A stretch of DNA of 64,000 nt from Palsa-504 sp963822765 (lineage in GTDB: Bacteria; Actinomycetota; Actinomycetes; Streptosporangiales; Streptosporangiaceae): contig CAWGJL010000050.1 in assembly GCA_963822765.1 (NCBI GenBank), positions 124,001 to 188,000 of the forward strand, written 5' to 3'. The stretch's first letter is position 1. Each line of letters begins with the position of its first letter. A program made the position numbers and the translations under genes. The notes below the pieces were generated by a model, which did not search any database, was not told the DNA's origin, and was given only the letters and a program-made list of their open reading frames with translations. Shown piece after piece: positions 38,301 to 46,750 of this stretch.

Positions 38301-38725
38301 GCAGGCACAGGCACAGGCCAGGCGCAGGCAGCGCCGACCTGAGCCAGCTCCGCGCCAGGTTCGAGCGCAGCGAGTGGGCCGAACGGTGGCCCCGCGCGGT
38401 CGAGGTCCCGTTCGAGACGCTGATCGGCGACCGGCTGGTCCGCGGCCGGATCGACGCGGTGTTCGCCGACGCCCCCGAGGGCGGCTACGACGTGGTCGAC
38501 TGGAAGACCGGCCGCCCGCCCTCCTCCGACGCCGAACGCCACGCCGTTTCCGTCCAGCTCGCCGCCTACCGCCTGGCCTGGGCGACGCTCGCCGGGGTGC
38601 CCGTGGCCCAGGTCCGGGCCGCCTTCCACTACGTGGCCGACGACGTGACCGTCCGCCCCGCCGACCTGCTCGACGAGACCGGCCTGACCGCTCTCATCAG
38701 CCACATCCCCGCCGAGGTCCCGTAA
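35316..38725 (+). CDS. adnB: AdnB-like UvrD helicase-RecB nuclease, one frame disruption
   Basis: About 1136 residues if read through a break near 38330. The motor has Walker A GAGSGKS (Lys45), FTRKAAAEF, VLLDEYQDTSH, GDPCQSIYGWRGA, the TVHAAKGLQWP motif and YVAATRA. The nuclease core VVDWKTGRPP and QLAAYRLAW comes after the break. The break lies in a stretch of near-repeats of GGCGCA and GGCACA (38275-38330), where the linker between domains is low complexity, so an indel there is easy to make or miscall. AdnB is the second subunit of the AdnAB end-resection machine. Confidence 0.88.
38275..38332 (+). repeat. Short imperfect repeats in the adnB interdomain linker
   Basis: Repeated GGCGCAGGC, GGCACAGGC and GGCCCAGGC units cover the frame break of adnB. 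Slippage here could switch the nuclease domain off or could mislead base calling. Confidence 0.5.
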
Positions 38726-38727
38726 AA

Positions 38728-39819
38728 GTGGAGATCAGGCGGATATGCGCATGCGTAGCCATCCTGCTCATCGGCGCGGCTACCGGGTGCACCGGCTCGC
38801 CGGCACCACCCGGGCCAGCAGCCAGCAGCCAGCCAGCAGCCAGCAGCCAGCCAGCAGCCAGCAGCCAGCCAGCCACCACGACGGCCGGCGCCGCGCCGGG
38901 CTGGAGCGCGGCGACGCACCTCGACCACAGCCAGGCCAGCGAAGACCCGACCGCGGTGTCGTGTCCGTCCGCGAGCTTCTGCATGGCCGTGCTCCAGTCG
39001 GGCTACGCGGCCAGCTACGACGGAACCACCTGGAGCCGGCCCGCCGAGCTACCGTCCGCCGACGGCGGCGAGCCCGATTCCGTGTCCTGCCCGACCGCCA
39101 GCTTCTGCCTGGCGGTCGATGCCCGAGACGAGGCCACGTTCGTGTTCAACGGCAGCAGGTGGAGTTCCGGCGGTACCATCCCGGACATCCAGACGGGCAT
39201 GGCCTCGGTGTCGTGCCCGGCCAGCAACTTCTGTGCCGCCGTCGACAACGGCTCCGACGCGTTCACGTTCAACGGGACCTCCTGGAGCCCCGCCACGGCC
39301 ATCGATCCGGCCGGCCAGCTGAGCACGGTGTCGTGTCCGAGCGCCACCTTCTGCGCCGCCGTCGACTACGGCCCGAACGTCCTCACCTTCAACGGCACCT
39401 CCTGGAGCAAGCCAGCCGCCATCGACGCAGGCACCTACCTGCAGGCCGTGTCGTGCGCGAGTGCCAGCTTCTGCGTGGCCATGGACCGCAAAGGGAACGC
39501 GCTCACGTTCAACGGCCGCACCTGGAGCGCGCCCGTCAGCGCCAATCCGGACGGTCTCACCATGGGGGAGGGCGGCATCTCCTGGCCGGTGGTGTCGTGC
39601 CCGGCCAGCGACTTCTGCGCCGCCGTCGACGGGCAAGGAGGAAACGTGGTCACCTTCGACGGCACCACCTGGACCGCGCCCGTCACCATCGACACCAAGG
39701 CCGCTCACTCGCTCAGCGGACCGGTCCTGATCTTCCTCATGTCGGTGTCCTGCCCGTCCGCCACCTTCTGCGTGGCCGGCGACACCACCGGGGACGCGTT
39801 CATCCGACGAGAAACTTAG
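38728..39819 (+). CDS. Lipoprotein with seven CPxxxFC repeats
   Basis: GTG start 2 bases after the adnB stop; 363 residues. A lipoprotein signal ends in GAATGC (Cys near residue 20), followed by a linker with three near-identical Ala-Ala-Ser-Ser-Gln-Pro units. Seven repeats of about 45 residues follow, each with VSCPxxxFCxAV and a later FNGTSWS/YDGTTWS strand, suggesting a beta-propeller closed by disulfides. Repeat counts and spacing are regular. It is probably a surface-anchored binding protein; the ligand is unknown. It overlaps the convergent regulator gene at its stop. Confidence 0.75.
   Translation: MEIRRICACVAILLIGAATGCTGSPAPPGPAASSQPAASSQPAASSQPATTTAGAAPGWSAATHLDHSQASEDPTAVSCPSASFCMAVLQSGYAASYDGTTWSRPAELPSADGGEPDSVSCPTASFCLAVDARDEATFVFNGSRWSSGGTIPDIQTGMASVSCPASNFCAAVDNGSDAFTFNGTSWSPATAIDPAGQLSTVSCPSATFCAAVDYGPNVLTFNGTSWSKPAAIDAGTYLQAVSCASASFCVAMDRKGNALTFNGRTWSAPVSANPDGLTMGEGGISWPVVSCPASDFCAAVDGQGGNVVTFDGTTWTAPVTIDTKAAHSLSGPVLIFLMSVSCPSATFCVAGDTTGDAFIRRET
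38815..38876 (+). repeat. Tandem CCAGCAGCCAG-type repeat in the lipoprotein linker
   Basis: About three 18-base units encode the repeated Ala-Ala-Ser-Ser-Gln-Pro spacer. Such tracts vary in copy number. Confidence 0.65.
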
Positions 39820-40401
39820 GTGTGCTCCGACACCAGCACCGCGAACGTCCCCGGTGACCGCGCCTCGAACACGTGCGGCACGTCGGCCGGGTAGCAGATG
39901 TAGTCGCCCGGGCCGAGCTCGACCGGCTCGCCGGCCACGCCGACCAGCGCCCGGCCCGAGCCGAGCACCACGTGCTCGACCACCCCCGGCATGTGCGGGT
40001 CCGACGAACGCGGGTGGCCCGGGCTCGGCCGCGATCCGGTACACGTCCCGGCGCGCGCCCGGCGGGCACGCGGCCAGCAGCGTGGCCTGGTAGCTGGCGT
40101 GCGCCGCGGACACCGTGGGCCCCTCGTCGGCCCGGATCACCAGGATCTGCGGCCGCGGCGGGTCCAGCAGCCGGGAGAACGGCGCGTCCAGCGCCACGCA
40201 GATGGCCCAGAGCGTCTCCAGGCTCGGGTTGCCCGTGCCCGACTCCAGCTGGGACAGCGTGGACTTGGCGATCCCCGCGCGGCGGGCCACCTCGGTCAGC
40301 GACAGCCCGGTCCGCCGCCGTTCCCGCCGCAGCGACGCGGCGATCAGCTCCAGCGGCGCGCCCTTGGCATCGCCAGCGGCGTAGTTCGGCATATCGTCCA
40401 T
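39816..40401 (-). CDS. XRE regulator with C-terminal cupin domain, frame disrupted
   Basis: The ATG at 40401 opens MDDMPNYAAGD. The helix-turn-helix (LRRERRRTGLSLTEVARRAG, then STLSQLESGTGNPSLETLW) is intact. A one-base break near 40020 then shifts the frame; the cupin sensor continues as HPRSSDPHMPGVVEHV and GPGDYICYPADVPHVF to a TAA at 39816. Intact length is about 194 residues. XRE-cupin regulators often sense a small metabolite. It is divergent from azlCD and two palindromes lie between them, so control of BCAA export is likely. Confidence 0.82.
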
Positions 40402-40402
40402 G

Positions 40403-40420
40403 CGTTCGCTTTGACGAACG
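40403..40420. promoter_or_regulatory. Palindrome between XRE-cupin gene and azlC
   Basis: CGTTCG-CTTTGA-CGAACG, immediately upstream of the regulator start. Candidate autoregulatory operator. Confidence 0.5.
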
Positions 40421-40447
40421 CCGGGGTCGGTGTTCATAATAAACTCC

Positions 40448-41119
40448 GTGAGTTCGATATATAGAACTCTATCGGGCCGAACCCTGCGGGACATCGCCCT
40501 GGCCTGCCTCGCCGTCTGGTTCATCGGCCTGTCCTACGGAGCCATCGCGGTCGCGTCCGGGTTTCCGCTGTGGGTGCCCGCCGCGCAGAGCGTGCTGGTG
40601 CTGGCCGGCGCGTCGGAGTTCCTGTTCATCGGGATCGTCGCCGCCGGGGGCAACCCGCTGGCCGCGGCCGCGGCCGGCCTGCTGGTCAACGCCCGCCACC
40701 TGCCCTACGGCCTGGCCCTGCCCGACGGCGTCACCGGGCCCGGCCTCGCCCGTCGCCTGCTCGGCAGCCACCTGATGAACGACGAGAGCGTGGTCTTCGC
40801 CCTGGCCCAGGAGGACCTGCCCCGCAAGCGCGCCGCCTACTGGGCCTGCGGCCTGGGCGTGCTGCTGTGCTGGCCGGCCGGCGCCGTCCTCGGGGCGCTG
40901 ATCGGCAGCGTGATCACGGACACCGGCGCGTTCGGGCTGGACGCCATGTTCCCGGCCGTGATCCTGGCCCTGATCGTGCCCGCGCTGCGGGATCGCCGGC
41001 TCCGGCGGACCGCCGTCACCGGTGCCGTCATCGCGCTGGCCGCCACCCCGTTCCTGCCCCCCGGCCTGCCCGAACTGCTCGCGCTTCTCGCCCTCCTCAC
41101 CACCAGGAAAACACCGTGA
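40448..41119 (+). CDS. azlC: AzlC-family branched-chain amino acid exporter subunit
   Basis: Starts at GTG 40448 or, less likely, GTG 40430; about 223 residues. It is hydrophobic throughout, with the AzlC markers GLSYGAIAVASGF, AGASEFLFIG and LVNARHLPYGLAL. AzlC and AzlD together export leucine, valine and isoleucine (as BrnFE in Corynebacterium). Its stop overlaps the azlD start in GTGA. A GAGTTC-N8-GAACTC palindrome (40449-40468) covers its first codons. Confidence 0.9.
   Translation: MSSIYRTLSGRTLRDIALACLAVWFIGLSYGAIAVASGFPLWVPAAQSVLVLAGASEFLFIGIVAAGGNPLAAAAAGLLVNARHLPYGLALPDGVTGPGLARRLLGSHLMNDESVVFALAQEDLPRKRAAYWACGLGVLLCWPAGAVLGALIGSVITDTGAFGLDAMFPAVILALIVPALRDRRLRRTAVTGAVIALAATPFLPPGLPELLALLALLTTRKTP
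40449..40468. promoter_or_regulatory. GAGTTC-N8-GAACTC palindrome at azlC start
   Basis: Perfect 6-bp arms around an AT-rich centre (GATATATA). It could be an operator that blocks azlC expression, bound by the XRE-cupin protein. Confidence 0.5.
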
Positions 41120-41439
41120 AGGACCCCACGCTGTTCGCGGCCGGCCTGATCACCCTGTCGGCCGGCACGTTCGCGTTCCGGCTCGCCGGCCCGGTGCTGC
41201 GCCGGCGGATCTCCTTCCCGCCCTGGGCCGAACGCCTGCTAGAGACCGCGGCGGTCATCCTGCTCGCCGCGCTGGTCGTCACCACCGGGCTGACCGAGGG
41301 ACATCACCTGGCCGGCCTGGCCCGCCCGGCCGGGGTGTGCGTCGGCGGGGTCCTGGCCTGGCGCAAGGCGCCGTTCCTGGTCGTGGTGCTGGCCGCCGCG
41401 GCCACCACCGCCGTCTTGCGCCTGCTCAGGATCCCGTAG
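41116..41439 (+). CDS. azlD: AzlD-family branched-chain amino acid exporter subunit
   Basis: The GTG start overlaps the azlC stop. The 107-residue protein has about four membrane helices with GTFAFRLAGP near the start and the typical late WRKAPFLVVVL segment. It is the small partner of AzlC. The pair could remove excess BCAA or toxic analogues. Confidence 0.9.
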   Translation: MKDPTLFAAGLITLSAGTFAFRLAGPVLRRRISFPPWAERLLETAAVILLAALVVTTGLTEGHHLAGLARPAGVCVGGVLAWRKAPFLVVVLAAAATTAVLRLLRIP

Positions 41440-41463
41440 GGTGCCCCCCTGACCGCCGTAACC

Positions 41464-41505
41464 TTTATATTTTCGGCGGAACGGGCCGTGGTGCGTGCCC
41501 CCGGC
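41464..41505. repeat. Copy D of the recurrent 35-40 bp element
   Basis: TTTATATTTTCGG, then CGGAACGGGCC and GTGGTGCGTGCC, soon after the azlD stop; matches copies near 3572 and 58874. Confidence 0.45.
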
Positions 41506-41561
41506 ACCCGTTCAAAGTTGAATAACGCCACATCGATCTGCCGGGTCCGATTGCTGCCAGA

Positions 41562-44153
41562 ATGGGGTTCGTGATAGTAGCTGGCCGGGCTGACGCACCC
41601 CCGCGCGTCGAGCCGGGACTACGCGCCGAGGCGGGATCGCGCGCCGGCGCCGCCCGGGCCGACGCCGGGCCGCTGCTGACCGTCTCGGGGCTGAGCGTCA
41701 GCTTCGGCCAGCTCCGCGCGCTGGACAACGTCAACCTGAGCGTGCGGACCGGTGAGCTCGTCGCGCTGGCCGGCGAGAACGGGGCGGGCAAGACCACCCT
41801 GGTCCGCTGCATCGCCGGGGACGTGGTCCCGGCCAGTGGCGAGGTCTTCTTCGCGGGCCGGCGGGTGCCGGCCGACCAGGCCGCGGCGGTCAAGCAGGGG
41901 ATCGCGGTGGTCTGGCAGGACCTGGCCTTGTGCGACAACCTGGACATCGCGGCCAACATCATGCTCGGCCGGGAGCGGCCCCGGCTGCTGATGTCGGAGA
42001 CCCGCTTCCACACCGAGGTCGTGTCGCTGCTGGCCTCGCTGCGCATCCCGATCAGCGACACCAGGCGCAGCGTCCGCTCCCTGTCCGGCGGGCAGCGCCA
42101 GCTGGTGGCGATGGCGCAGGCCATGGGGCGCAAACCGCGGCTGCTGGCCCTGGACGAGCCCACGGCCGCGCTCGGCGTGAAGGAAGAAGCCCAGGTCGAA
42201 GAGCTGATCGCGGGCCTGCGCGCGCAGGGCACCACGATCTTGCTGGCCTGCCACGATATCGACCAGATGTTCCGGCTGGCCGACCGGATCGTGGTGCTGC
42301 GGCAGGGCCGGATCGCGGGTGACCTGCGGACGGCCGACGCCCATCCCGATGACGTGGTGGCGCTGATCTCCGGCCAGCAGAGCGGTTCCTCCGCCCGCGA
42401 GCAGCTGACCCGGCTGCACGGGCTCACCGACCGGCTGGTCTCGGCCGACCCGGCGTCCAGCCTGCCGCTGATCTTGTCCGCGCTGGGCGCGGCGCTCGGC
42501 AGCGAGCGGCTGTGCATCCACCTGGTCAGCGACAAGATCCTGCACTGCACCGCGTCGCTGGGCTTCCAGACCGGGCAGCTCGACCCGTGGCACCGGCTGC
42601 CGTTCGGGCCCGCGGGCGGCCCGGTGGGCATGGCCGCGGCGGACGAACGGCCCATCATCGCCGACAGCGTCCGGCCGGGTGCGGCCTGGAGCAGCTTCCG
42701 CGACCTGGCCCGGACGGCCAAGGTGGCCGGCTCGTGGTCGGTTCCGGTGCTCGGGCCCGGCGGCTTGTCCGGCGTGATCACCGTGTTCCGGGCCGAGCAC
42801 GGCGCGCCGGAGCGCGACGAGCTGGCCCTGGTCACCGTCTACGCGGGATATGCCGCCAGCGCCATCGAGCGGGACCGGCTGCTGGACCAGGTGACCACCA
42901 GGAACCGGGTGCTGGAGACGATCCGCGAGATGCTGGAGACGCTGGCCGGACCGGTCCCGGTCGCCGAGGGGCTGTCCATCGCGGTCCAGTCGCTGCGCCG
43001 TGGCCTGCAGGCCCACGAGGTCGCGCTGATCACCCAGCCGGCCGGCCAGCCCGCGCGCTGGCGCGCGTTCACCGGCCCGGCGGGCACCGACTGGTCCTCG
43101 GCCACCCCGTCCATGCGTGATATCGCCGAGAGCGCGCTGGGCACCGCGCTCCCCGACGGGGTGGCCCGGCAGCTGGCCAGCAGCCGCCGGCATCGCGTGC
43201 GGGCGGTGACCTTCCTGGCCGCCGGCGGCCCCACCATGCTGCTGGCCAGCTGGCGGCGAGTGCCGCCGACCAAGGAGGAGACGGCGCTGCTTGAGGACGC
43301 GGCGCACTCCCTGCGGCTGGCCCTGGAACGGGAGGAGGTCGGTCACGCGCACCAGGAGGCGGCCGCGCTGCGCAGGTCACGGGAGCTGCAACGCGGGTTC
43401 CTGTCGCGGATGAGCCATGAACTGCGCACCCCGCTGACCGCCATCAGGGGCTACGCGTCCAGCCTGATGCAGCCGGACGTGACCTGGGATCGCGAGTCCC
43501 AGCAGCGGTTCCTGGACCGGATCGCGGCGGAGTCGGCCCGCCTCGGCCGCCTGGTCGATGACCTGCTCGACTTCTCCGCGATCGAGTCGGGCACCATCCG
43601 CCTGCAGTGGGACTGGTGCGACATCCGGCTGGTGATCGAGGCCGCGATCGCCTGCCTGCCGCCGGCCAGCGCCGCGTCGGTCGAGCTGGCCTGCGACCCG
43701 GGCCTGCCCGTGGTGTGGGCCGATCACGACCGGCTGGAGCAGGTCTTCGTGAACCTGCTGAACAACGCGTCGCGCCACAACCCGCCGGGCACCCCGGTGC
43801 ACGTGACCGTCGACCACGGGACGTCCGAGGTGGTGATCGGCGTGCGGGACGACGGCATCGGCATGCCGCCCGAGCTGGTGGCCGCCCCGTTCGAGGTCGC
43901 CCGGCGCCCGCCGCCGGATAACGGCCAGGACCACGGCGGCAACGGCAGCGCCGGCAACGGCCAGCGCAAGAGCGCCGGCGCCGGCCTCGGCCTGTCCATC
44001 GCCAAGGGGATCGTGCAGGCCCACGGCGGGCGGATCGAGCTGACCCCGCTGCCCAAGGGCACCTGCTTCCAGGTCTACCTGCCGGTCGAGGCCGAGGTCG
44101 ACGCGGGCCGGCTGGCCGCGAACCGAAGGGACCACGACGGTGACGATGACTGA
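41562..44153 (+). CDS. Fusion of sugar-type ABC ATPase with GAF domains and a histidine kinase
   Basis: The 863-residue cytosolic protein joins two complete machines. Residues about 38-270 are an ABC ATPase of the XylG/RbsA type with Walker A GENGAGK (71-77), QDLALCDNLDIAANIMLG, LSGGQ (174-178), Walker B LLALDE (194-199) and switch His231. Two GAF-like regions follow (about 280-440 and 450-590). The kinase core has the phospho-acceptor His619 in MSHELRTPL, an N-box LLNNASRHN near 732, DDGIGMP near 763 and GAGLGLSIAKG near 806. Every catalytic motif is intact and no membrane helix is present. It overlaps the response regulator gene by 14 bases and its ABC part closely resembles the importer ATPase encoded 2.6 kb downstream. 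Confidence 0.9.
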   Translation: MGFVIVAGRADAPPRVEPGLRAEAGSRAGAARADAGPLLTVSGLSVSFGQLRALDNVNLSVRTGELVALAGENGAGKTTLVRCIAGDVVPASGEVFFAGRRVPADQAAAVKQGIAVVWQDLALCDNLDIAANIMLGRERPRLLMSETRFHTEVVSLLASLRIPISDTRRSVRSLSGGQRQLVAMAQAMGRKPRLLALDEPTAALGVKEEAQVEELIAGLRAQGTTILLACHDIDQMFRLADRIVVLRQGRIAGDLRTADAHPDDVVALISGQQSGSSAREQLTRLHGLTDRLVSADPASSLPLILSALGAALGSERLCIHLVSDKILHCTASLGFQTGQLDPWHRLPFGPAGGPVGMAAADERPIIADSVRPGAAWSSFRDLARTAKVAGSWSVPVLGPGGLSGVITVFRAEHGAPERDELALVTVYAGYAASAIERDRLLDQVTTRNRVLETIREMLETLAGPVPVAEGLSIAVQSLRRGLQAHEVALITQPAGQPARWRAFTGPAGTDWSSATPSMRDIAESALGTALPDGVARQLASSRRHRVRAVTFLAAGGPTMLLASWRRVPPTKEETALLEDAAHSLRLALEREEVGHAHQEAAALRRSRELQRGFLSRMSHELRTPLTAIRGYASSLMQPDVTWDRESQQRFLDRIAAESARLGRLVDDLLDFSAIESGTIRLQWDWCDIRLVIEAAIACLPPASAASVELACDPGLPVVWADHDRLEQVFVNLLNNASRHNPPGTPVHVTVDHGTSEVVIGVRDDGIGMPPELVAAPFEVARRPPPDNGQDHGGNGSAGNGQRKSAGAGLGLSIAKGIVQAHGGRIELTPLPKGTCFQVYLPVEAEVDAGRLAANRRDHDGDDD

Positions 44154-44853
44154 GGACACGCGCAAGACCTGCGCCCTGGTGGTGGAGGACGATCCCAACA
44201 TCGTCGACCTGATCCGGTCCAACCTGGCCGTGCGCGGCTTCGACACCATCGTCAGCGTGGATGGCATGCGCGCCCTGCAGCTGCTGGAGACCGAAGACCC
44301 GGACATCGTCCTGCTCGACCTGATGCTGCCCGAGGCCGACGGCTTCGACCTGTGCCGCCAGATCCGCGAGCGCTCCCCGGTCGCGATCATCGTGGTCTCG
44401 GCCCGCGGCGGCGAGCGGGACAAGGTGACCGCCCTGCACATGGGCGCGGACGACTACATGACCAAGCCGTTCAGCATCGAGGAGCTGCTGGCCCGGATCA
44501 CCGCGACGCTGCGCCGGACCCGGCCCGCCGCGCCCACCGAGCAGCAGGCGCCCCCGGTCATCGTGGTCGGCGACATCGTCATCGACCTGGCCCTGCAGCA
44601 GGTCCGGCGCAACGGCCAGCCGGTGCACCTGACCCCGACCGAGTTCGCCCTGCTGCGCGAGCTGGCCGTCAACCGCGGCAAGCTGCTCACCCACGCCCAC
44701 CTGCTGCGCCGGGTCTGGGGCCATGGCTACGAGACCGAGACCGAGTACCTGCGCGTCTACGTCCGGCGGCTGCGCGCCAAGCTCGAGGCGGACGACAGCG
44801 CCCCGCTCATCCTCACCCAGCCGCGGGCCGGCTATCGCCTGGCCCCCGAATGA
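44140..44853 (+). CDS. OmpR/PhoB-type response regulator
   Basis: GTG start with AAGGG upstream (an in-frame ATG at 44146 is the alternative); 237 residues. The receiver has the acidic VVEDDPN pocket, the phospho-acceptor Asp60 in LLDLMLPEADG, the Lys of DDYMTKPF, and a winged-helix output domain from about residue 140 (LTPTEFALLRELAVNRGKLL, then TEYLRVYVRRLRAKLE). The overlap with the ABC-kinase gene marks them as a cognate pair. Direct repeats with 11-bp period follow downstream, before the transporter genes, and are plausible binding sites. Confidence 0.94.
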   Translation: MTMTEDTRKTCALVVEDDPNIVDLIRSNLAVRGFDTIVSVDGMRALQLLETEDPDIVLLDLMLPEADGFDLCRQIRERSPVAIIVVSARGGERDKVTALHMGADDYMTKPFSIEELLARITATLRRTRPAAPTEQQAPPVIVVGDIVIDLALQQVRRNGQPVHLTPTEFALLRELAVNRGKLLTHAHLLRRVWGHGYETETEYLRVYVRRLRAKLEADDSAPLILTQPRAGYRLAPE

Positions 44854-44872
44854 CCCGAATCGCAATTTCGGG

Positions 44873-44888
44873 TCACACTCGGATCACA
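44873..44888. promoter_or_regulatory. TCACA direct repeat, period 11
   Basis: TCACA at 44873-44877 and 44884-44888. Two half-sites one helical turn apart are the pattern bound by OmpR/PhoB-type regulators. Confidence 0.45.
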
Positions 44889-44940
44889 ATTCAGTTACGT
44901 CCGGGCTATCTGTTTACGGTATCTTCACGGGTGGGTGCCA

Positions 44941-44958
44941 ATGTTAAGGCCATGTTAA
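44941..44958. promoter_or_regulatory. ATGTTAA direct repeat, period 11
   Basis: ATGTTAA at 44941-44947 and again at 44952-44958, separated by GGCC. A perfect 7-base half-site repeated with 11-bp period; best candidate operator for the adjacent response regulator. Confidence 0.6.
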
Positions 44959-45005
44959 TTCCGGAAACTCTAAGGTGACACTTAGGACGCTGTGCTGCGT
45001 TCGTA

Positions 45006-45035
45006 CCAGGCATGCGCTGACGCAGGCATGCCTGG
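45006..45035. promoter_or_regulatory. Perfect 10-bp inverted repeat
   Basis: CCAGGCATGC and GCATGCCTGG around a 10-base loop. It may be the terminator of the kinase-regulator unit or an operator. Confidence 0.5.
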
Positions 45036-45262
45036 ATCCGATCATGTGGTCTTTCATTACTACGCGAGGTGGTACGTAATGATCCGAGTGGCCGTCCGTC
45101 AGCGGCCGTATCGGGGTAGCGGCTCGAGCAGGTGGCGGGCGTCAGCTAGCCGCAATTCGACATCATCACCGGGCGGATTGCCGGACGAGGACGGACGTTC
45201 TGCTGACGGGAGAACTTTCGGCCCTGGATTTCTAATGTCGAATGCACTAACTTCCCTCCGAA

Positions 45263-45289
45263 GGGACACCGCTGCTCTACCGGTGTCCC
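45263..45289 (+). promoter_or_regulatory. Hairpin in the importer 5' leader
   Basis: GGGACACCG pairs with CGGTGTCCC around a 9-base loop, 42 bases before the binding-protein ATG. It may stabilise or control the leader; no T-run follows. Confidence 0.45.
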
Positions 45290-45331
45290 GGTCGGCTTAT
45301 TCAGGTACATCCGGGCGAAAGGGTATGGGGA

Positions 45332-46652
45332 ATGCGAGTTAGTAACAGAAGTGAGGGAGGTCGGTACTTCCGGCGCTTCCCTAGAGTGGGCTTGGTGGCT
45401 CTGGCCGCCGTGGCCCTGGCGGCCGCGGGCTGTTCGTCCTCGGCCTCCTCGTCCTCCTCGAGCTCGGCGGGCTCGTCGTCCTCGGCGACCTCGTCGTCGG
45501 GCTCGGCCACGGTTCCGTCGGTGGGCATCAGCTCCTTCACCGTTAACATCGCGTCGACGATGACCCAGTTCAAGGCGCTGGCCCAGGCCGGGACCAAGGG
45601 CGCCAGCAGCCTGCAGGTGGGCGTGGTCCTGCCCGACACCACGTCGTCGACGCGGTGGGTTGACTTCGACCAGCCGTACCTGAAGCAAGCCTTCACCGCC
45701 GCCGGATACACCTCGTCGGAGTACCGCATCGACAACGCGCAGGGCAGCGACGCGACCCAGCTGAACGACGCCACCGCCGACATCAACCTGGGTGCCAAGA
45801 TCCTGATCGTCTGCCCGCTCGATGGCCCGACGGGCGTCGCGATCGCGAAGCTCGCCCAGCAAAAGGGCGTCATCCTGATCGCCTACGACCGCGCCATTTT
45901 CGAAGGCACGAAGACCTACTACGTCAGCTTCGACAACGAGCACGTCGGTGAGCTGATCGGCCAGGGCTTCAACGCCTGCGTTACGGCCTGGGGGATCAAG
46001 AGCCCGCAGGTCTTCGTCCTGAACGGCGGCGAGGACACCGACCCCAACGCCATTTCCTTCGCCTCGGGTTACAACAAGGTGGTCTGGGGCCAGGCGGCCA
46101 AGACCGTCGCCGCCGGGGCGAAAAGCAGCGCCGGCGACACGCTGGTCGGCGAGAACTTCGCCCCCGGGTGGGACAACACCAAGGGCGGCACCATCTTCCA
46201 GCAGGAGTTCACCGCTCACCCGACGATCAACGCCACCATCGAGGCCAATGACGGTCTCGCCAACTCGGTGATCACCGTCCTCAAGGCGGCCGGGGTCAAG
46301 CCCAACACGATCCCGACCACCGGGCAGGACGCCACGGCCCAGGGCATGGCCTGGATCCTCGAGGGCTACCAGTGCGGCTCCGTGTACAAGGCCGTCTACA
46401 AGGAGGCCCAGGACTCCGTGGCCCTGGCCACGATCCTGCTGGCCGGCGCCGACGCCGCCGTCGGCTCTGCTGAACGGGACGACCGTCGACCCGGCCGACT
46501 CGAGCATCACCGAGCCGGCGTCCCTGCTGACCCCGGTATGGGTGACCAAGGCCAACATGGAGTCGACCGTCGTCAAGGACGGCTTCGACACGGCCGCGCA
46601 GATCTGCACGATCGCGGGCGCGAGCACCTGCAGCGCAGCTGGCATCAAGTAG
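45332..46652 (+). CDS. Sugar-binding lipoprotein of a xylose/ribose-type importer, frame disrupted
   Basis: A lipoprotein signal with lipobox AAGC (Cys34) is followed by a Ser-rich linker and a periplasmic-binding-protein fold: LQVGVVLPDTTSSTRWVDFD, ILIVCPLDGPTGVAIAKLA, GVILIAYDRAI and an ATIEANDGLANSVI segment, close in pattern to XylF/ChvE. The frame breaks near 46463 (one extra G); the correct end (LLNGTTVDPADSSITEPASL and onward, to GIK) stops at 46652. Intact length is about 439 residues. It presents a sugar to the two permeases downstream. The actual ligand is not known. Confidence 0.85.
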
Positions 46653-46663
46653 GTAGCTGACCT

Positions 46664-46697
46664 GGGGAACCTCGACGGGTTGCCGTTGAGGTTCCCC
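46664..46697 (+). terminator. Hairpin between binding protein and importer ATPase
   Basis: GGGGAACCTC (46664-46673) pairs with GAGGTTCCCC (46688-46697); outer GACC/GGTC bases extend it. No T-run follows, so it probably acts as a partial terminator or a 3' stabiliser that keeps the binding protein more abundant than the ATPase. Confidence 0.6.
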
Positions 46698-46750
46698 GGG
46701 TCATGCGATAATGGTTGTGCCTCGGGCAAGGCTACTGACGGGTATTGAAC

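Larger units (their letters stand above)
44854..45331. promoter_or_regulatory. 478-base control region between response regulator and importer genes
   Basis: AT-richer than its surroundings and without a convincing gene. It holds TCACA direct repeats (44873-44888), ATGTTAA direct repeats (44941-44958), a 10-bp inverted repeat (45006-45035) and a 9-bp hairpin (45263-45289), each listed separately. It probably contains the importer promoter and its regulator sites. Confidence 0.65.

Noticed and set aside
44992..45342. 116-codon frame in the control region before the importer
   Set aside because: Poor codon pattern, crosses two inverted repeats and overlaps the binding-protein start.
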